From positions 101,652,001-101,716,000 of the forward strand of contig CM074858.1 of the NCBI GenBank assembly GCA_037501455.1: a stretch of 64,000 nucleotides of DNA, in the 5' to 3' direction. Below, one piece after another: positions 11,441 through 22,739 of this stretch. The notes under the pieces are model-generated. The model was not told the origin of the DNA. It was given only the letters and a program-made list of their open reading frames with translations, and searched no databases. The DNA is from Lantana camara (lineage: Eukaryota > Streptophyta > Magnoliopsida > Lamiales > Verbenaceae). The position numbers were made by a program, and so were the translations under genes. Numbering within the stretch: position 1 is the first letter of the stretch; the number at the start of each line of letters is the position of its first letter.

Positions 11441-13065
11441 CTGTGGGGCGCGGCTAAAAGAGGTGGCTAAGTAGAACTACCCACGTGGGACAACCTCGGA
11501 GCCCAGTAGGGGAGAACATTCATAGAGCTTCCACTATCAACAAGGACCCTCTTTATAATGTGATTGTGCACATCTAGACTAACAACCAGATTTTGTCGAC
11601 CCCATGGGGCGTTACAATGTGGCCAAGGTCATTCTCACTAAATCCTATAGCCTCCTCCTCCTACCTCGAGTGCGGCATCTCTTCTTTCCCGATGGCGTAA
11701 ATTGTCTTTGCGAGGGAGGGCTTCTGGTCGTAGCTCCGCACATAGTGACGCCGCGAAGCATTGGAATCTCCATCGGCAGCACCTCCTGCAATCATGTTGA
11801 TTACAGCAAAAGGGGTGTTCTCCATTTCGGGAGTCGTTTTCTGCTTACCTCGGTCACTCCCTTCAGTCGACACGCTTCTCGGGCTCCTCAAGTGAGATGG
11901 GCTTCTCCTTCTGCTATCGGCTCGATAGCTGCAATGCTCATTATAACGCTAGAGGATTTTCAAAAATTCCTTCAGATGGTCCTCTGCTATGAGCCTTTGT
12001 ATCTCATTCTCCAATTGCCTATATTCGTTTGTGCCATGACCCTTTTATTTGTGAAAGGTGCAGTACTTCCCTGAGGGCCTCTGGGCTTCGGTCTCTCTCA
12101 TCTTGGGCAGCCTCTTGAAAAATTTCCTATCCGCCATGGAATAGACTTCGGAGATAGGTCTGTTGAGGGGGATCCGGTCGTATTTTCGAGCGGACGGAGG
12201 GCTCCGTCGGCGACCTTTGGCATTATCGTTTTTTTCCCTCCAGGATCTTGTCCTATGCAGAGATATTGGGTACCCTCGGGGGGATGCATTTATGTTCTCA
12301 AGCATGAAGAAGGGCTCCGCAATCTGCCTTATCTCCACTGACGAGCGCGACTTCTGTTTCACCACAACATCTGTAAATTCTTTACTCACATAGTCCTTAC
12401 GGTTGATAGAACCAAAGAGTACGTGGGCTAGGAAGTTTATCGAGGACCTCTCCACCAGCAAAACCTCTTTGGTAAACCTTCCAAAAAAAGATCGGACGGA
12501 CTCGTTGTGCCCTTGCACGAGGTTGTACAATGTCGTAGCCGTGGGGGCCGGTGTTTTCAAAGAATTGAAGTGGTTCAGAAAAGCATTGGCAAGATCATCG
12601 TAGCCCCTGATGGATCGAGGGGGCAGCTTCTTGTACCAGTCCTTGGCCATGCCCACGAGTGAGGTAACCAATACTTTCGCCCAATAATGGCTGGAATGCT
12701 CGTACAAATGCATTAAATGCAGGAAATGATCTAAGTGCTCGGATTGATCAGTGGTTCCATTGTAGCGGTTTATCGACGTGGGGATTTTCCCTACTCCTGC
12801 TTGGGCCATAAGAACTTCATCTTCGAGGGGAGAGCCTCTCGCCACAGGGTGATAGCACCCAAAATTCTCCTCGATAGGATCGTAATCTCCTTGATCCCTT
12901 TCACGCCTTGGGACATGGCTATGATTCTGGTGATGGGGAGCATCTCTGGGATAGGGCCTCTCCCCTCCCGTTCGGGGGTCTTGAGACCGTGCTTGAGAGA
13001 GCTACTCCACCATATTTTGAATCCCTTCCAATTGATTCTGCATGGCTGCTAAGAAGTGGGGATTC

Positions 13066-15641
13066 TGTAACTCCCCAATTTTCTAAACGTTCAGGTACGC
13101 ACGTCACACGTGTGATTTTTGAGAGTTAGGATTTAATTTTAGTTCATTTGTTTATTAAATTCCTACATTTCATGAAATTATATGAAATCATATAAACTAT
13201 ATTTCATCATGTTTACGTGAAAATATATGAAATTCGTGATAATTTGAGAATTTATTTCATGACTTGAAAATGTTTATTACATGAAATAATTGTCGAACAT
13301 GAATTAATTGCCAACTTGTCCTCAAATCACCTTTCTTTAAAATTCAAGAACCAAATTGCATCTTTATTTCTTTGGACTTAATTGATCAATTCTCAAGCTT
13401 TTCATCCTTAATTGCATAACTTGAATCCTTAAGGAATTAAATTGCAATTTGTGGTTTTCATCAAAATCAAGATTGGTTATTCACTTAAATGGCTTCTTCA
13501 TGTTTTCATTTCATTCCCAACAAAGCTTTCATCTCACAATTTGCTTTCTTCATCACCGAACCAAGCTAGCAAGAAAAGGAGAAGAGATTCCATTAATTTC
13601 CATCAAGTTTTTCCAAGAAATTTAGGAAATTCAAGCTCAAGCATCCATTAACATCACCTTCATCCATTTCTTTTTCTTCAAGTGCATGTAAGTTGATGTA
13701 GGTGTGTTCTTTGATAATTATATAAAGGCTAGGGTTTATGATTTCATGGAATAAATAGATGATTTATTGTTTGCTACATAAATACATGAATTTTCCATGG
13801 ATTGATGCATGAATTCTTAGAAGATTTGAGCTTAGATGATGAATTCATGCATGAATGTGGAAGTGATGATTCTTGATGATTATGTGTGAATTAAGTGTTT
13901 ATATGGAGCTTTATTGCATATTGAACAAGTATACATGTTAATCTCCAGAAATCTTGCAATTATATGATTGAAACTTGAAGCTTTGTTGTTGTTGATTTTG
14001 TCCCGAGAGCCTCCCCTGTTTCTGCTCTGTTTCTGGGCTTGCAGACGAGCGGGAACGGCCCTTCCTGTCCCCAGTTCAATCTGGAAATGGTCGTTCCCAC
14101 TCGTGCATGGGAAAGGTCGTTCCCATTTTGGCCTTTGAGCCGGAAGGGTCGTTCCCATCTAAAAGCGCCATTTTAAAATTAAAAGCGCGGGCAAGTTCTC
14201 GAAAGGGCATGGGAAGAACCCTTCCCATTTTGAACTAAGGGCCAGAACGACCATTCCCATCCCTCTGGCAGAACAAAAGTTACTGCATAAAAATGAAATT
14301 TTGGGATTTAATTCCAATGATTTTCTTGACCCCAAATTGTTATTATTTGATTGATTACATGTCAAAACATGATATTTACATGCTACATTGTACATTGCTC
14401 GTCATCTCGTTGCATAATTACGCCGTGCGTCATATTTAGTATTATTATTGAGTCATTGTCTCACGAGTGCACAATGTCCCTTTTTCTTGTCTAGTTCTTC
14501 TCCAGGGCGGAGATTACAGATCGATGAGCAAGTTTATACATTCACGAGTCGTCGTGTCACCTGTCAGGTGAGGTTTAATTGCTAGTTATATAGAACCCGT
14601 ATAACCCTTATGTGGAATTTCAAGCCAAAAGGTATATATATATTCATCTATGATCATTTCTAAACTCGTAAACAATTGCAAGCAAGTCATGTTCATGAAA
14701 GCAAGTCGTGTATTGTGATTGAATCGTGACCGTGTATTGGCGAGTAGCATGATAACACTTTGGGCCTGAGGGTTAGTGTATGAGCCAACCGGGAAACCAA
14801 GGGCTGACGGGTAACTCTACACTCCCCTCATCATTTGGGATGACCCCTGAATCCACCAGGAGGTTTGGTGGAGGAAGGAATCCCTTATGTGGGAGTCATG
14901 AACCTGACGTACGTAGCATGGATGGTTAGGGTCTTGCAAACCCACCATCATTACCGGAGGGAAAAGAAGTTCATGAAATTGCTACTTGTGCACTATAATA
15001 AACTGCATGATCATATAATAATTAAACAAAGCATGTACATTTCACTATTGGTGTAAGGTTGGAGAATTACCCCCACTCGTCGGGCCACGGATTGAATGAA
15101 CTTGATTGATTAAAGTGTTTAAACTTGATAGTTGTGATCTCGGGCAAAGTATATTGTATTTTAAACTTATATTGTATTCAGTTATAAAACCTTACCCGAG
15201 GTTATAACTTGTATGTTATTTGCGCTAATATTTATATATGCCCCTCACTCAGTCTTTCATAGACTGATGCCTCCACCTTTCAGGTCTTGTAGGTGCATAC
15301 CAGGCGGGAAGTGAGTCGAGTCCGGTCTTTGCATTCGAGTCAAGCACGGTGCATTTTATTTATTGATGCATATGAATCATTGTATTTCATTATAGTATAA
15401 GTAGAGAATTGTATATGTTTATCATGAATCGTACCTGAATAGTGAAAATATTTATTTACATCCCGTTTATATTATTACGCATTGATTGCCGTGATTTGAG
15501 GTTTTAGTCCCGCCTAGCCAGATTAATTTATTTTCGTATCACCCGTTCGCTCTAGGTTGGTTCATGTATGGACAATCCATTTCGTATGTGGATTGACCTA
15601 TAGTGCGGGGATGTGGCATCTTTATGTATAAAGGTGCTACA
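13066..15641 (+). mobile_element. Solo LTR B (2576 bp), target duplication GATTC
   Basis: Begins TGTAACTCCCC and ends GGTGCTACA. It is flanked by perfect 5-bp duplications GATTC at 13061-13065 and 15642-15646. It has no coding region, primer site or second LTR, so a solo LTR left by recombination is the simplest reading. It shares with solo LTRs C (29192-32127) and D (20211-35882) a start containing CAGGTACGCACG, a CCAGTTCTTCTCCAGGG-like block (14480-14510), a CCTCACTCAGTC...CACCTTTCAGG block (15245-15285), and an end with TAGTGCGGGGATGTGGCATC. Superfamily is probably gypsy (long LTRs, TGTAA... start), but no internal genes are here to prove it. Confidence 0.85.
14051..14258. repeat. Palindrome cluster B in solo LTR B
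   Basis: Six imperfect palindromes of the form GGGAAnGRnCnTTCCC lie at 14051-14066, 14082-14098, 14109-14124, 14141-14156, 14211-14226 and 14243-14258. They lie about 985-1190 bp from the LTR start. Solo LTRs C and D have clusters of quite different palindromes at nearly the same place. The sequence type is almost that of cluster A, although cluster A belongs to another LTR group. Confidence 0.8.
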
Positions 15642-16406
15642 GATTCTCTCCGTCTCTCTTACTCCCTCTCCTCGAGGCTCTAGAGTGGGCTTCATCCTCT
15701 CTGGGGGCCTGTTCGAGGGTGCCCCTCCCTTTTCCGCCGAGGGCTAGACCTCTTCGCCCCTCAGTTCGCCTCTCCTCACCGATGGAAGGGGTGGAGGCTG
15801 TGCATGAAAGACCGCTTGAGCAGCCATGAGTGGATGCATCTACCATCCTCCCATAGGAAGAGCAATCTGGTTGGCTGCTTCGGACGGGAAGTACGTTGCC
15901 GTGAGATTCTTCCAAGCATTCTGAGCTACTCAGACCTCGCATTGGGCATAGATCGCCTAGAGTTACCTCTGGGTCATGGGAGGCATCTCTACCCCTTCAA
16001 TCTCTTTGGGGATTGTGACGGGAAGTTATATCAACCCCGCATGGTAAAGTTATACAGCTGGTATCAGGCTCGCCGACGACAACACATATCCCGGCGGTGG
16101 CATCATCATAGGGTATCCGCCCATATTAGCCACCAATGAAGCGGGGCTGAGTCTGGGGGATGTTGGACCCAGAACCTCTGGTACCGTCGGTGAGGCGCGG
16201 CTCCTGGGGAGTCATCTTATCCCTGTTCTTGTCTCCTCCAACTATTGTTCCCTGCTCAATGAGAGGCGGAGAAGGAAGAACTCTAACAACCGCTACATTC
16301 TCGGTATCCCCAAGCTTGTGGTTACCTCTATCTCCAACTACTCCTGATCTAGTGGATACCACCATTGAATTGCTGGTGTTAAGAAAGGAAAGAAGAGGAA
16401 GAAAGG

Positions 16407-16430
16407 TGGTTTCCCACAAATGGAGCCAAA
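16407..16430 (-). other. Primer-binding site region of the Tat element
   Basis: On the minus strand TTTTGGCTCCATTTGTGGG follows the presumed LTR end (...CTATCA). It resembles the usual gypsy form TTGGCGCCGTCTGTGGG with a few substitutions, so the tRNA match is now imperfect. Confidence 0.6.
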
Positions 16431-16431
16431 A

Positions 16432-17025
16432 TGATAGGGTCTTATCCGATGAGGATCACGCCACCATCATTTAAGATTTGTATTGGATAAAGAAACCACC
16501 TGGGAGGCAAGGCTCCGATAAATAAGGCGCATCAGATTCGAAAAGCGTGGGTTCTCCCAGCTAGGTTAACACCAGATTGAGGGTATAGTAACTCAATGGG
16601 GTTTCTTCTGGAGGTTAAGTTTCAGAGGCCAAAAGATGATCCCCTGAGGGGGGCAAGCACCTACCCTTTTATAGTAGTAGGTGAGGGCTATAAAGTCATT
16701 TCGCTCTATGTTGTCCCGAAAGGGATGGCTCTCAAGGTGCATGGCACCTTTTGGGAGATTTACCGGAGTAAGTCTGCAAATATGTCAGGGGAACGGCTGT
16801 AAGTTGTTGCGCAGGCGCACTACCCCATTCCATGTGTCAGAGAAGTGGAAATTATTACCAAGGGATGATTGCGCTCGAAGGAGTGGGCGTACCCGATGGG
16901 AGGGTAAGGTTCTTAAGCATTTCTGAGGCCCTATGCTAGAAAAGAGAGTGAGTTAGGCTCATCACATGGCCTCCTGAGGGGCTGTTCCGAGGGACCATTC
17001 CCTTTGCCCTCGAGGGCTGCTACAG
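16432..17025 (-). repeat. Probable 5' LTR of the Tat element
   Basis: Placed by the primer site on its left and by a TATA box, ACTATAAAAGGGT, at 16663-16675 on the minus strand. The proposed start, TGTAGCAGCCCTCGAGGGC near 17025, rests only on TG...CA and an internal CCCTCGAGGG palindrome. It does not match the start of the truncated 3' LTR, so the outer limit is doubtful. Confidence 0.5.
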
Positions 17026-17604
17026 GTATATGGGGCCACCTCCATAGTGGGGCCTGCCATGGAACATATGAGCAATGACGTGGCATACCAGGTGTATTTC
17101 GAGCCTCATCAAGGGTCTTTTTTGCTCTTTAGGCATAACACAGGGTTTTTGGTGCATATAACTCTTTGATTTTGGTTGAGTGCTTTTGAAATGAGGAGGG
17201 GTATTTTGGTCAAAACACACTATTCATTTGACCGAAAAATGAAAAGGGACGGTTGGCTTAAGTTTTAACATAGGGTCTTTTAAACTGATTTTTTTGTTTC
17301 ACAAAGTTGTGTTTGCTCTTTTCGAATTACACAGGATTTTGGGTGCAAATAACTCGTTCCCCGACAAATCATTGTCACCTTCAGGACATCGGAGGATGGC
17401 TGGCTAGAAGATTTAAAAAGTTATTTCGCAACCAAAGCTAGAATTCTAATAATAATTATGATAAAGAATTAGAAATTGGTAGGCAATTATGATGAAGAAA
17501 TAGAAATTAATTGGTAGACATGTTGAGTTCCTTGTGATTCTGATGATTTAGACCATGCAAAGTATTGACCCTAATTGATTGAATTTTGATTAAATAGAAT
17601 TTTG
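17026..17604. other. Intergenic; short direct repeat, otherwise nothing seen
   Basis: No gene or element ends are recognisable. A segment near 17115-17168 (TTTTGCTCTTTAGGCATAAC...GGTGCATATAACTC) recurs diverged near 17301-17355 (TTTGCTCTTTTCGAATTAC...GGTGCAAATAACTC), about 188 bp apart. This suggests an old tandem duplication. Confidence 0.4.
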
Positions 17605-17906
17605 GGAAAAATTATATTTTCGTATACCAACTCAACCCTTTAAATATTTTTGGTACTTTTTATTTTTTGAATGTAAAAAATAGGCTCATATGTTCAAAAA
17701 TCAAGCAATCGCATGCCAGAAAACCGGGTGGTTTTTGGTTGACAAGTGTAAAACCGACCAATTTTCAAAAAGGGAAAAGCGCTTATGGTCAAAATGTGCA
17801 TGCAATTGCTTGATTTTTGAACATACAAACATATTTTTCCATTGAAAAATAAAAGGTGTAAAAAATGCTTAAAGGGCTGAGTTGATATACAAAAAAGAGA
17901 AAATTA
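17605..17906. mobile_element. Short foldback (MITE-like) element
   Basis: About 300 bp folding on itself. The outer arms are CGTATACCAACTCAACCCTTT (near 17619) and its complement-like AAAGGGCTGAGTTGATATAC (near 17872). The inner arms, TGTTCAAAAATCAAGCAATCGCATGC (17692 on) and its complement (to about 17826), are nearly perfect. There is no coding capacity. The target duplication is not certain in this AT-rich context. Confidence 0.6.
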
Positions 17907-18209
17907 ATATTTTTATCCCAAAATGTAACCCCTTTTCAACTTTGGTACCAATAGTTGCCATGTTCTTACTTTACGTCCCATAAAGTCACTTTTTTTCCCT
18001 TAAATTAGGTCCCATTGACCAATTTTCATTCAAAGTAAACGTTTGACCGCTAAATAAAACATTTGATAGTTAAAAAAAAAAAGTTTAATCGTTCAAAAAA
18101 TTGCTTTTAAACCCTTTTTATTTGTTTATATTTTCAAAGCTACCCCAAACAATTCAAATTCTATATTTTCAACCCATACTATTATATATACGTATTATAT
18201 ATTATACAA

Positions 18210-18240
<31 letters not shown>
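17895..18240. repeat. Left arm of an inverted repeat split by the CACTA element
   Basis: This arm is the inverted counterpart of 41300-41612. Matching blocks include CATGTTCTTACTTTACGTCCCA (near 17959), CCATTGACCAATTTTC (near 18011), CGTTTGACCG (18040) and ATTTTCAAAGCTACCCCAAAC (18131). The inner edge is a TA repeat that directly borders the CACTA terminus at 18245. The simplest reading is a foldback or MITE-like hairpin with a TA-rich loop into which the CACTA inserted. Confidence 0.75.
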
Positions 18241-18244
<4 letters not shown>

Positions 18245-18247
<3 letters not shown>

Positions 18248-19020
18248 TACAAGAAAACTGCCGAATTCCGAGGGAAGTTTCCGAGGAAAAAATTCCCTCG
18301 GAATTCCATTGAAAATTTCGAGGGAATTCCGAGGGAATATATCCCTCGAAAATTCCCGAGGGAATTCCGGGGGTATTCCAAGGGAATTCGACAAATTAAT
18401 TTCCGAGGGAATATTCCCTCGGAAATCCCTCAGAAATGTTCGCGCCAAGCTAAGCCGCCAATATTTCCGAGGGATTTCCGAGGGAAAATTCCCACGGAAA
18501 GTTAAAAATTATTTAATTTTAAAATTAAAACTATTTTCCGAGGGATTTCCAAGGGAATAATTCCCTCGGAAAATTTTAATTATTAAATATTGAATTGTCC
18601 AAGGGAATTTCCGAGGGATTTTTCCCTCGGAAAAGTAAAACTTATTAATTTTTAAATTAAAAGTATTTTCCGAAGGATTTCCGAGGGAATATTCCCTCGG
18701 AAAAATAAAACTTATTTAATTTTTAAATTAAAACTATTTTCCGAGGGAATTCCGAGGGAATAATTCCCTCGGAAATTTTCTAATATTAAATCTTGAATTT
18801 TCCGAGGGAATTTCCGAGGGATTATTCCCTCGGAAAATTAAAAATTATTATTTTTTATACTAAAATTTGTTTCCGAGGGAATAATTCCCTCGGAAATGTT
18901 CACATATTTACCTCTTCAATATTCCGAGGGAATATTCCCTCGGAAACGTGAAATTTATTTAGTTTTTAAACTAAAATTCATTTTATTAAATTAATATTTT
19001 AAAGTATGATATTCATTTTT
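18245..19020. repeat. Left subterminal palindromic repeats of the CACTA element
   Basis: About eight palindromic units of the form TTCCGAGGGAATATTCCCTCGGAA (for example near 18402, 18679, 18751, 18814, 18871 and 18921), plus half units, are separated by 30-50 bp of AT-rich spacer. In En/Spm such subterminal repeats are bound by TNPA and are needed for excision; here the role is inferred from position and form. Confidence 0.8.
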
Positions 19021-20205
19021 AATGAATATTCTATGTTATGAAAATTCCGAGGGAATTCCGAGGGAAAATTAAAATTCCCTCGAAAATCCCTCGGAATTCC
19101 CCATGCCAAATTTTAATATTAGAAACTATGTAACGATTCGTTGAATTTAATTACTATCCATGATAATTATAAGCGTTATTAGTGAATTTAATAAGCTAAT
19201 AATAGTTTTTATATTAATAATTTGTAATTATACATATGTAAGCAAACTTTGGATAAGTATTTCGTACTAAATCAATGTAGGTGTTCGTGTTCTTTTCAAT
19301 TGAAATCGAATTTCTACTTCATATATAAAGTATTTATGCGACATCAAATTTTTTATTTTTATCATTATTAAATAAAATTTGGTGTTTTAAAATTTATATG
19401 ATAAAGTATGATTTATTTTTTTTTAATTTATTTTATGGAGAATTCCGAGGGAAAATGAAAATTCCCTCAGAAATCCCTCGGAATTTCCCATACCAATTTT
19501 TAATATTAAAGAGTACTATGTAACGATTCGTTGAATTTAATTACAATCCATGATAATTGTAAGCGTTATTAGTGAATTTAATAATCTAATGATAGTTTTT
19601 ATATTAGTAATTTGTAATTATACATATGTAATCGAACTTTGAATAAGTATTTCGTACTAAATCAATGTAGATGTTCGTATTCTTTTCAATTGAAATCGAA
19701 TTTCTACTTCATATATAAAGTATTTATGCGACATCAAATTTTATTTATTTTTATCATTAATAAATAAAATTTGGTGTTTTAAAATTGATGTGTTAAAGTG
19801 TGATTTCTTTTTTTTTTTAATTTATTTATGGAAAATTCCGAGCGATTTCCGAGGGAAAATGAAAATTCCCTCGGAAATCCCTCGGAATTCCCTTGGAATT
19901 TCCCATACCAATTTTTAAAATTAAAGACTATGTAACGATTCGTTGAATTTAGTTACAATCCATGATAATTATAAGCGTTATTAGTGAATTTAATAAGCCA
20001 ATGATAGTTTTTATGTTAATAATTTGTAATTATACGTATGTAAACGAACTATGGATAAGTATTTTGTATTAAATCAATATAGATGTTCGTGTTCTTTTCA
20101 TATATAAAGTATGTATGCGACATCAAATTTTTTTATTTTTATCATTAATAAATAAAATTTAACGTTATTAAATTAAAATTTGAATATATAATTTTATTTG
20201 ATAGG
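19021..20205. repeat. Three tandem units of about 400 bp inside the CACTA left end
   Basis: A unit starting with GAATTCCGAGGGAAAATGAAAATTCCCTCGGAA and continuing with a conserved AT-rich body recurs three times. The landmark TAACGATTCGTTGAATTT starts at 19131, 19521 and 19933 (spacing 390 and 412 bp). Each unit carries one copy of the terminal palindrome, so terminal-binding sites were copied inward with their flank. The third unit is shorter at its end and is followed directly by the solo LTR D insertion. Confidence 0.8.
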
Positions 20206-20794
20206 ATTATTGTAACACCCGCACCGGAAGGCGCCACATCCCCGCACCAAGAGTCAAATCCACGTATGAAATGAATTTCCATACATGAATCAGATACGTG
20301 GCGAATGGGGGACCAAGAAAAACTCAACATAGCTAAGTGGGGTTAACCCTTAAACCAGATTCAAATAAACGATGCAAAACATTAAAGCGGAAGCATAGGT
20401 ATGTAATTAGCAATTAACCATGTGATACAAACATAGGCTATCCCGTCCATCAAATATTTACATTAATTCTCTCAAGAAATAGAGTAATACATGATGAAAG
20501 TATAAGTATGATATGCTAAAGAAAAGACAAGCTAGGACTCAAAAGTAAGGATTTCGACCAGACCTTAATCCCCGAATAGCTCAACCTGCAAAAGACTAAA
20601 ACAACATGGGGTGTCAGTCCAAAGACTGAGTGAGGAGCAATACATATATCACATGCGCATGCAATCAATAACTCCGAGAAAAGTGTTAGAAAGTCTCAAG
20701 TGAGTAATTTAAAAGAGGCATGGCTTGGAATTACGGATATCATATTATTACTTGTCAAAACATAGCTTAACGTGGCCCGGCGAGTGGGAAATTC

Positions 20795-22724
20795 TGTTGG
20801 AAAACACGAATCAGAAAGCAGCAGAAAATTAAATTAATTTTCCAACAAAAGGATCGAATACTCGCAATCGTGAATCCAAATTCGTGGAGATTAGAAACTT
20901 ACTTTTCAATAATCTTTCTTGAAGCGTTTCAAGCCACCCAAGAACGCTCTTCTCGCGGCTTGATCCCGTCTCCTTGGTAAAGCTCGAATCTTTAAAACTT
21001 CTTACTTGAAACTCTCTAGAGATAGTCCACCAACTTGATCTAACTAGTAAGGATGCTAGTTCTCTAGTTAGTGTTTAGGCTTAACCTAGGGTTTATTTTA
21101 TCTTGGAGAAAGGATGGTGTTCAACACATGAACCAAAAGAAATCATCAATCAATTACCCTCTAAGGGGAGCTCGAGCTCCCCTATATATAGGAAAGGGAG
21201 GGGCGGCCGAACCTTAATCTTATTGGACTAAGGATTTGGTCCCTCTCTCTTATTACTTGATCATCAAGTAATTCCAACTTTGACTTTTGAATTCTAATTC
21301 AAATCAACTTTTAAGAGAGCTAAAAATATCCAAACTCCTTCTGGATAATATTATACTTTATTTATTTACTAATAAATAAATAACTCTTTTATTTATCTAA
21401 TTAATTAATTCATAGTTAATTAAATAGATTAATTTCTCCAAAACAAGACTTTCTTTTTAATTCAAAATTAAACCAAAGTCCGTTAAATAATTAACACATT
21501 TAATTATTTAATATATATATATACACGTGTGAGACACGTGTCCCAAGGACACGTGCTACTCACGTGACCCACACGTGTGGTTTCACACATGTGGAACCCT
21601 CTCGGCTTGATTAACTCGTTTAATCATTCCAAAGCCCCAACTCATGTAACCAAGTTGTTGTGTGTGACCCACTAGGTTCTCAATTCAAATAGCAGTGACC
21701 CTAATTAATTAATCAGTCCACAGATTAAACGACCATAGTCTAGCAATAGGTGTTTAACCCCTAGCTGAATTGGAATGTCTCGATTCGACAGAACCTTTAA
21801 GTCATTGATTCATGTGAGATACAATCCTCCTACTTACTATCTCTCAAACTAAATCCAGGGTAAGGGAATAATCAGAACCCTAATAATCTGGTCTTAAAGC
21901 TAAGTGCATTTCATATCCATTTGATCTCAATCCAAGAAACCCTTTTCTTGATGTCTTGATCTACTACCTTGGCCAAGGACTGCATATGGCATATGAATGA
22001 CTTACACAATAAGAGATCACCTTGCAAATGCAAGGGTAGGTCTTTTTCTTGATTCTCATTCACTTTCATGAATCACTTGTGCAGCCCCAGTATAAGCCTT
22101 GAATCAGTTGTCTAAGGCGACACCCTTTAAAGCTTATACCTAAGACTACAGATTTAACTCATAAAGTGACATGGAACCTCAAGTCTAAGGATCAATTAAT
22201 CACATCAATGACTCGTGAGATCTTTCCTAATCTGGAAGTTTCCATTTCCTGAAATAGAAACTTCCTTTCCCATTTAGGAATCTTCTCACACGGGGCACCT
22301 CAGTGAACTTACTTATTGAAGTAAGCACCCTCGTGTATCACGCACGTATCAACTATACACTTTGCACCTGCATGAAACAAGGTGGTCCTTCTTAAGGGCA
22401 TGATCCTACAAGCAAGCCTTAAAGGAGTCAGGTGGACACTCCCACTGTCTGTAGGACTCATCGGCTTGGAGTATTTTACTAATCATGACTTATGTGAAAT
22501 AGGACTCGTTTCATGAACCATTTCACCTAAATGGTAGAGTCTTAAAGTCCTCAAGATTAGGGGAGTTCTCATACATGCACAGCTAAAGTAAACGCATACC
22601 AAACAAGAGCATATAAAGAAGTGTTGCCTCAATTCATTATTTTATTCAAAGATTGTCTGTGATTACAATAAGGAAAAGTACAAAGCGGATATACAATCGG
22701 CTCTCTAGGGCACTATTCCTAACA
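20795..22724 (-). repeat. 3' LTR of copia-2 (1930 bp)
   Basis: On the minus strand it reads TGTTAGGAATAGTGCCCTAG ... GTGTTTTCCAACA. A TATA-like TATATATA lies at 21183-21190 and a G-box cluster at 21524-21577. On its right, minus-strand GGGCAAGTGGGAGAT (22725-22739) is the polypurine tract. Confidence 0.9.
21524..21577 (-). promoter_or_regulatory. G-box (CACGTG) cluster in copia-2 LTR
   Basis: Five CACGTG hexamers begin at 21524, 21535, 21550, 21561 and 21572, and a sixth is mutated to CATGTG near 21587. They lie about 335 bp upstream (minus strand) of the TATATATA at 21183-21190. The 5' LTR has the matching cluster near 32500-32575, also with five intact hexamers but with a different one lost. 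Confidence 0.85.
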
Positions 22725-22739
22725 ATCTCCCACTTGCCC

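Larger units (their letters stand above)
12045..16365 (-). pseudogene. Tat gypsy gag, split by a solo LTR
   Basis: The likely start is the ATG at 16365 (MVVSTRSGVVGDRGNH), just inside the primer-binding site. The N-terminal part runs to about 15647, is interrupted by the solo LTR at 13066-15641, then continues from 13060 through 12845 to 12045. The C-terminal 266 residues hold the retrotransposon gag domain (AKDWYKKLPPRSIRGYDDLANAFLNHF) and end in SGKYCTFHK, the start of the usual CTFH knuckle region. The N-terminal part carries frameshifts. Gag would form the particle shell; this copy cannot. Confidence 0.8.
7487..17025 (-). mobile_element. Tat-type Ty3/gypsy element (minus strand)
   Basis: Reading right to left: 5' LTR (about 17025-16432), primer site, gag (16365-12045), protease region, RT, RNase H, a second archaeal-type RNase H, integrase, polypurine tract and the first 175 bp of the 3' LTR (7661-7487), which is cut by copia-1. 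The second RNase H between RT-RNase H and integrase is the hallmark of the Tat group. A solo LTR (13066-15641) interrupts gag. The right limit is uncertain because the short 3' LTR piece (starting TGCAAGTCC on the minus strand) finds no clear match at the right end. Confidence 0.85.

Noticed and set aside
13066..15641. Solo LTR B as a host gene or long noncoding RNA
   Set aside because: TG...CA ends, a perfect GATTC duplication and related copies at three other places show it is a mobile element.
18101..18560. Open frames of 134, 88 and 116 codons with FRGKFPRK-type repeats
   Set aside because: They are translations of the CACTA subterminal palindromes and the TA repeat, on both strands at once.
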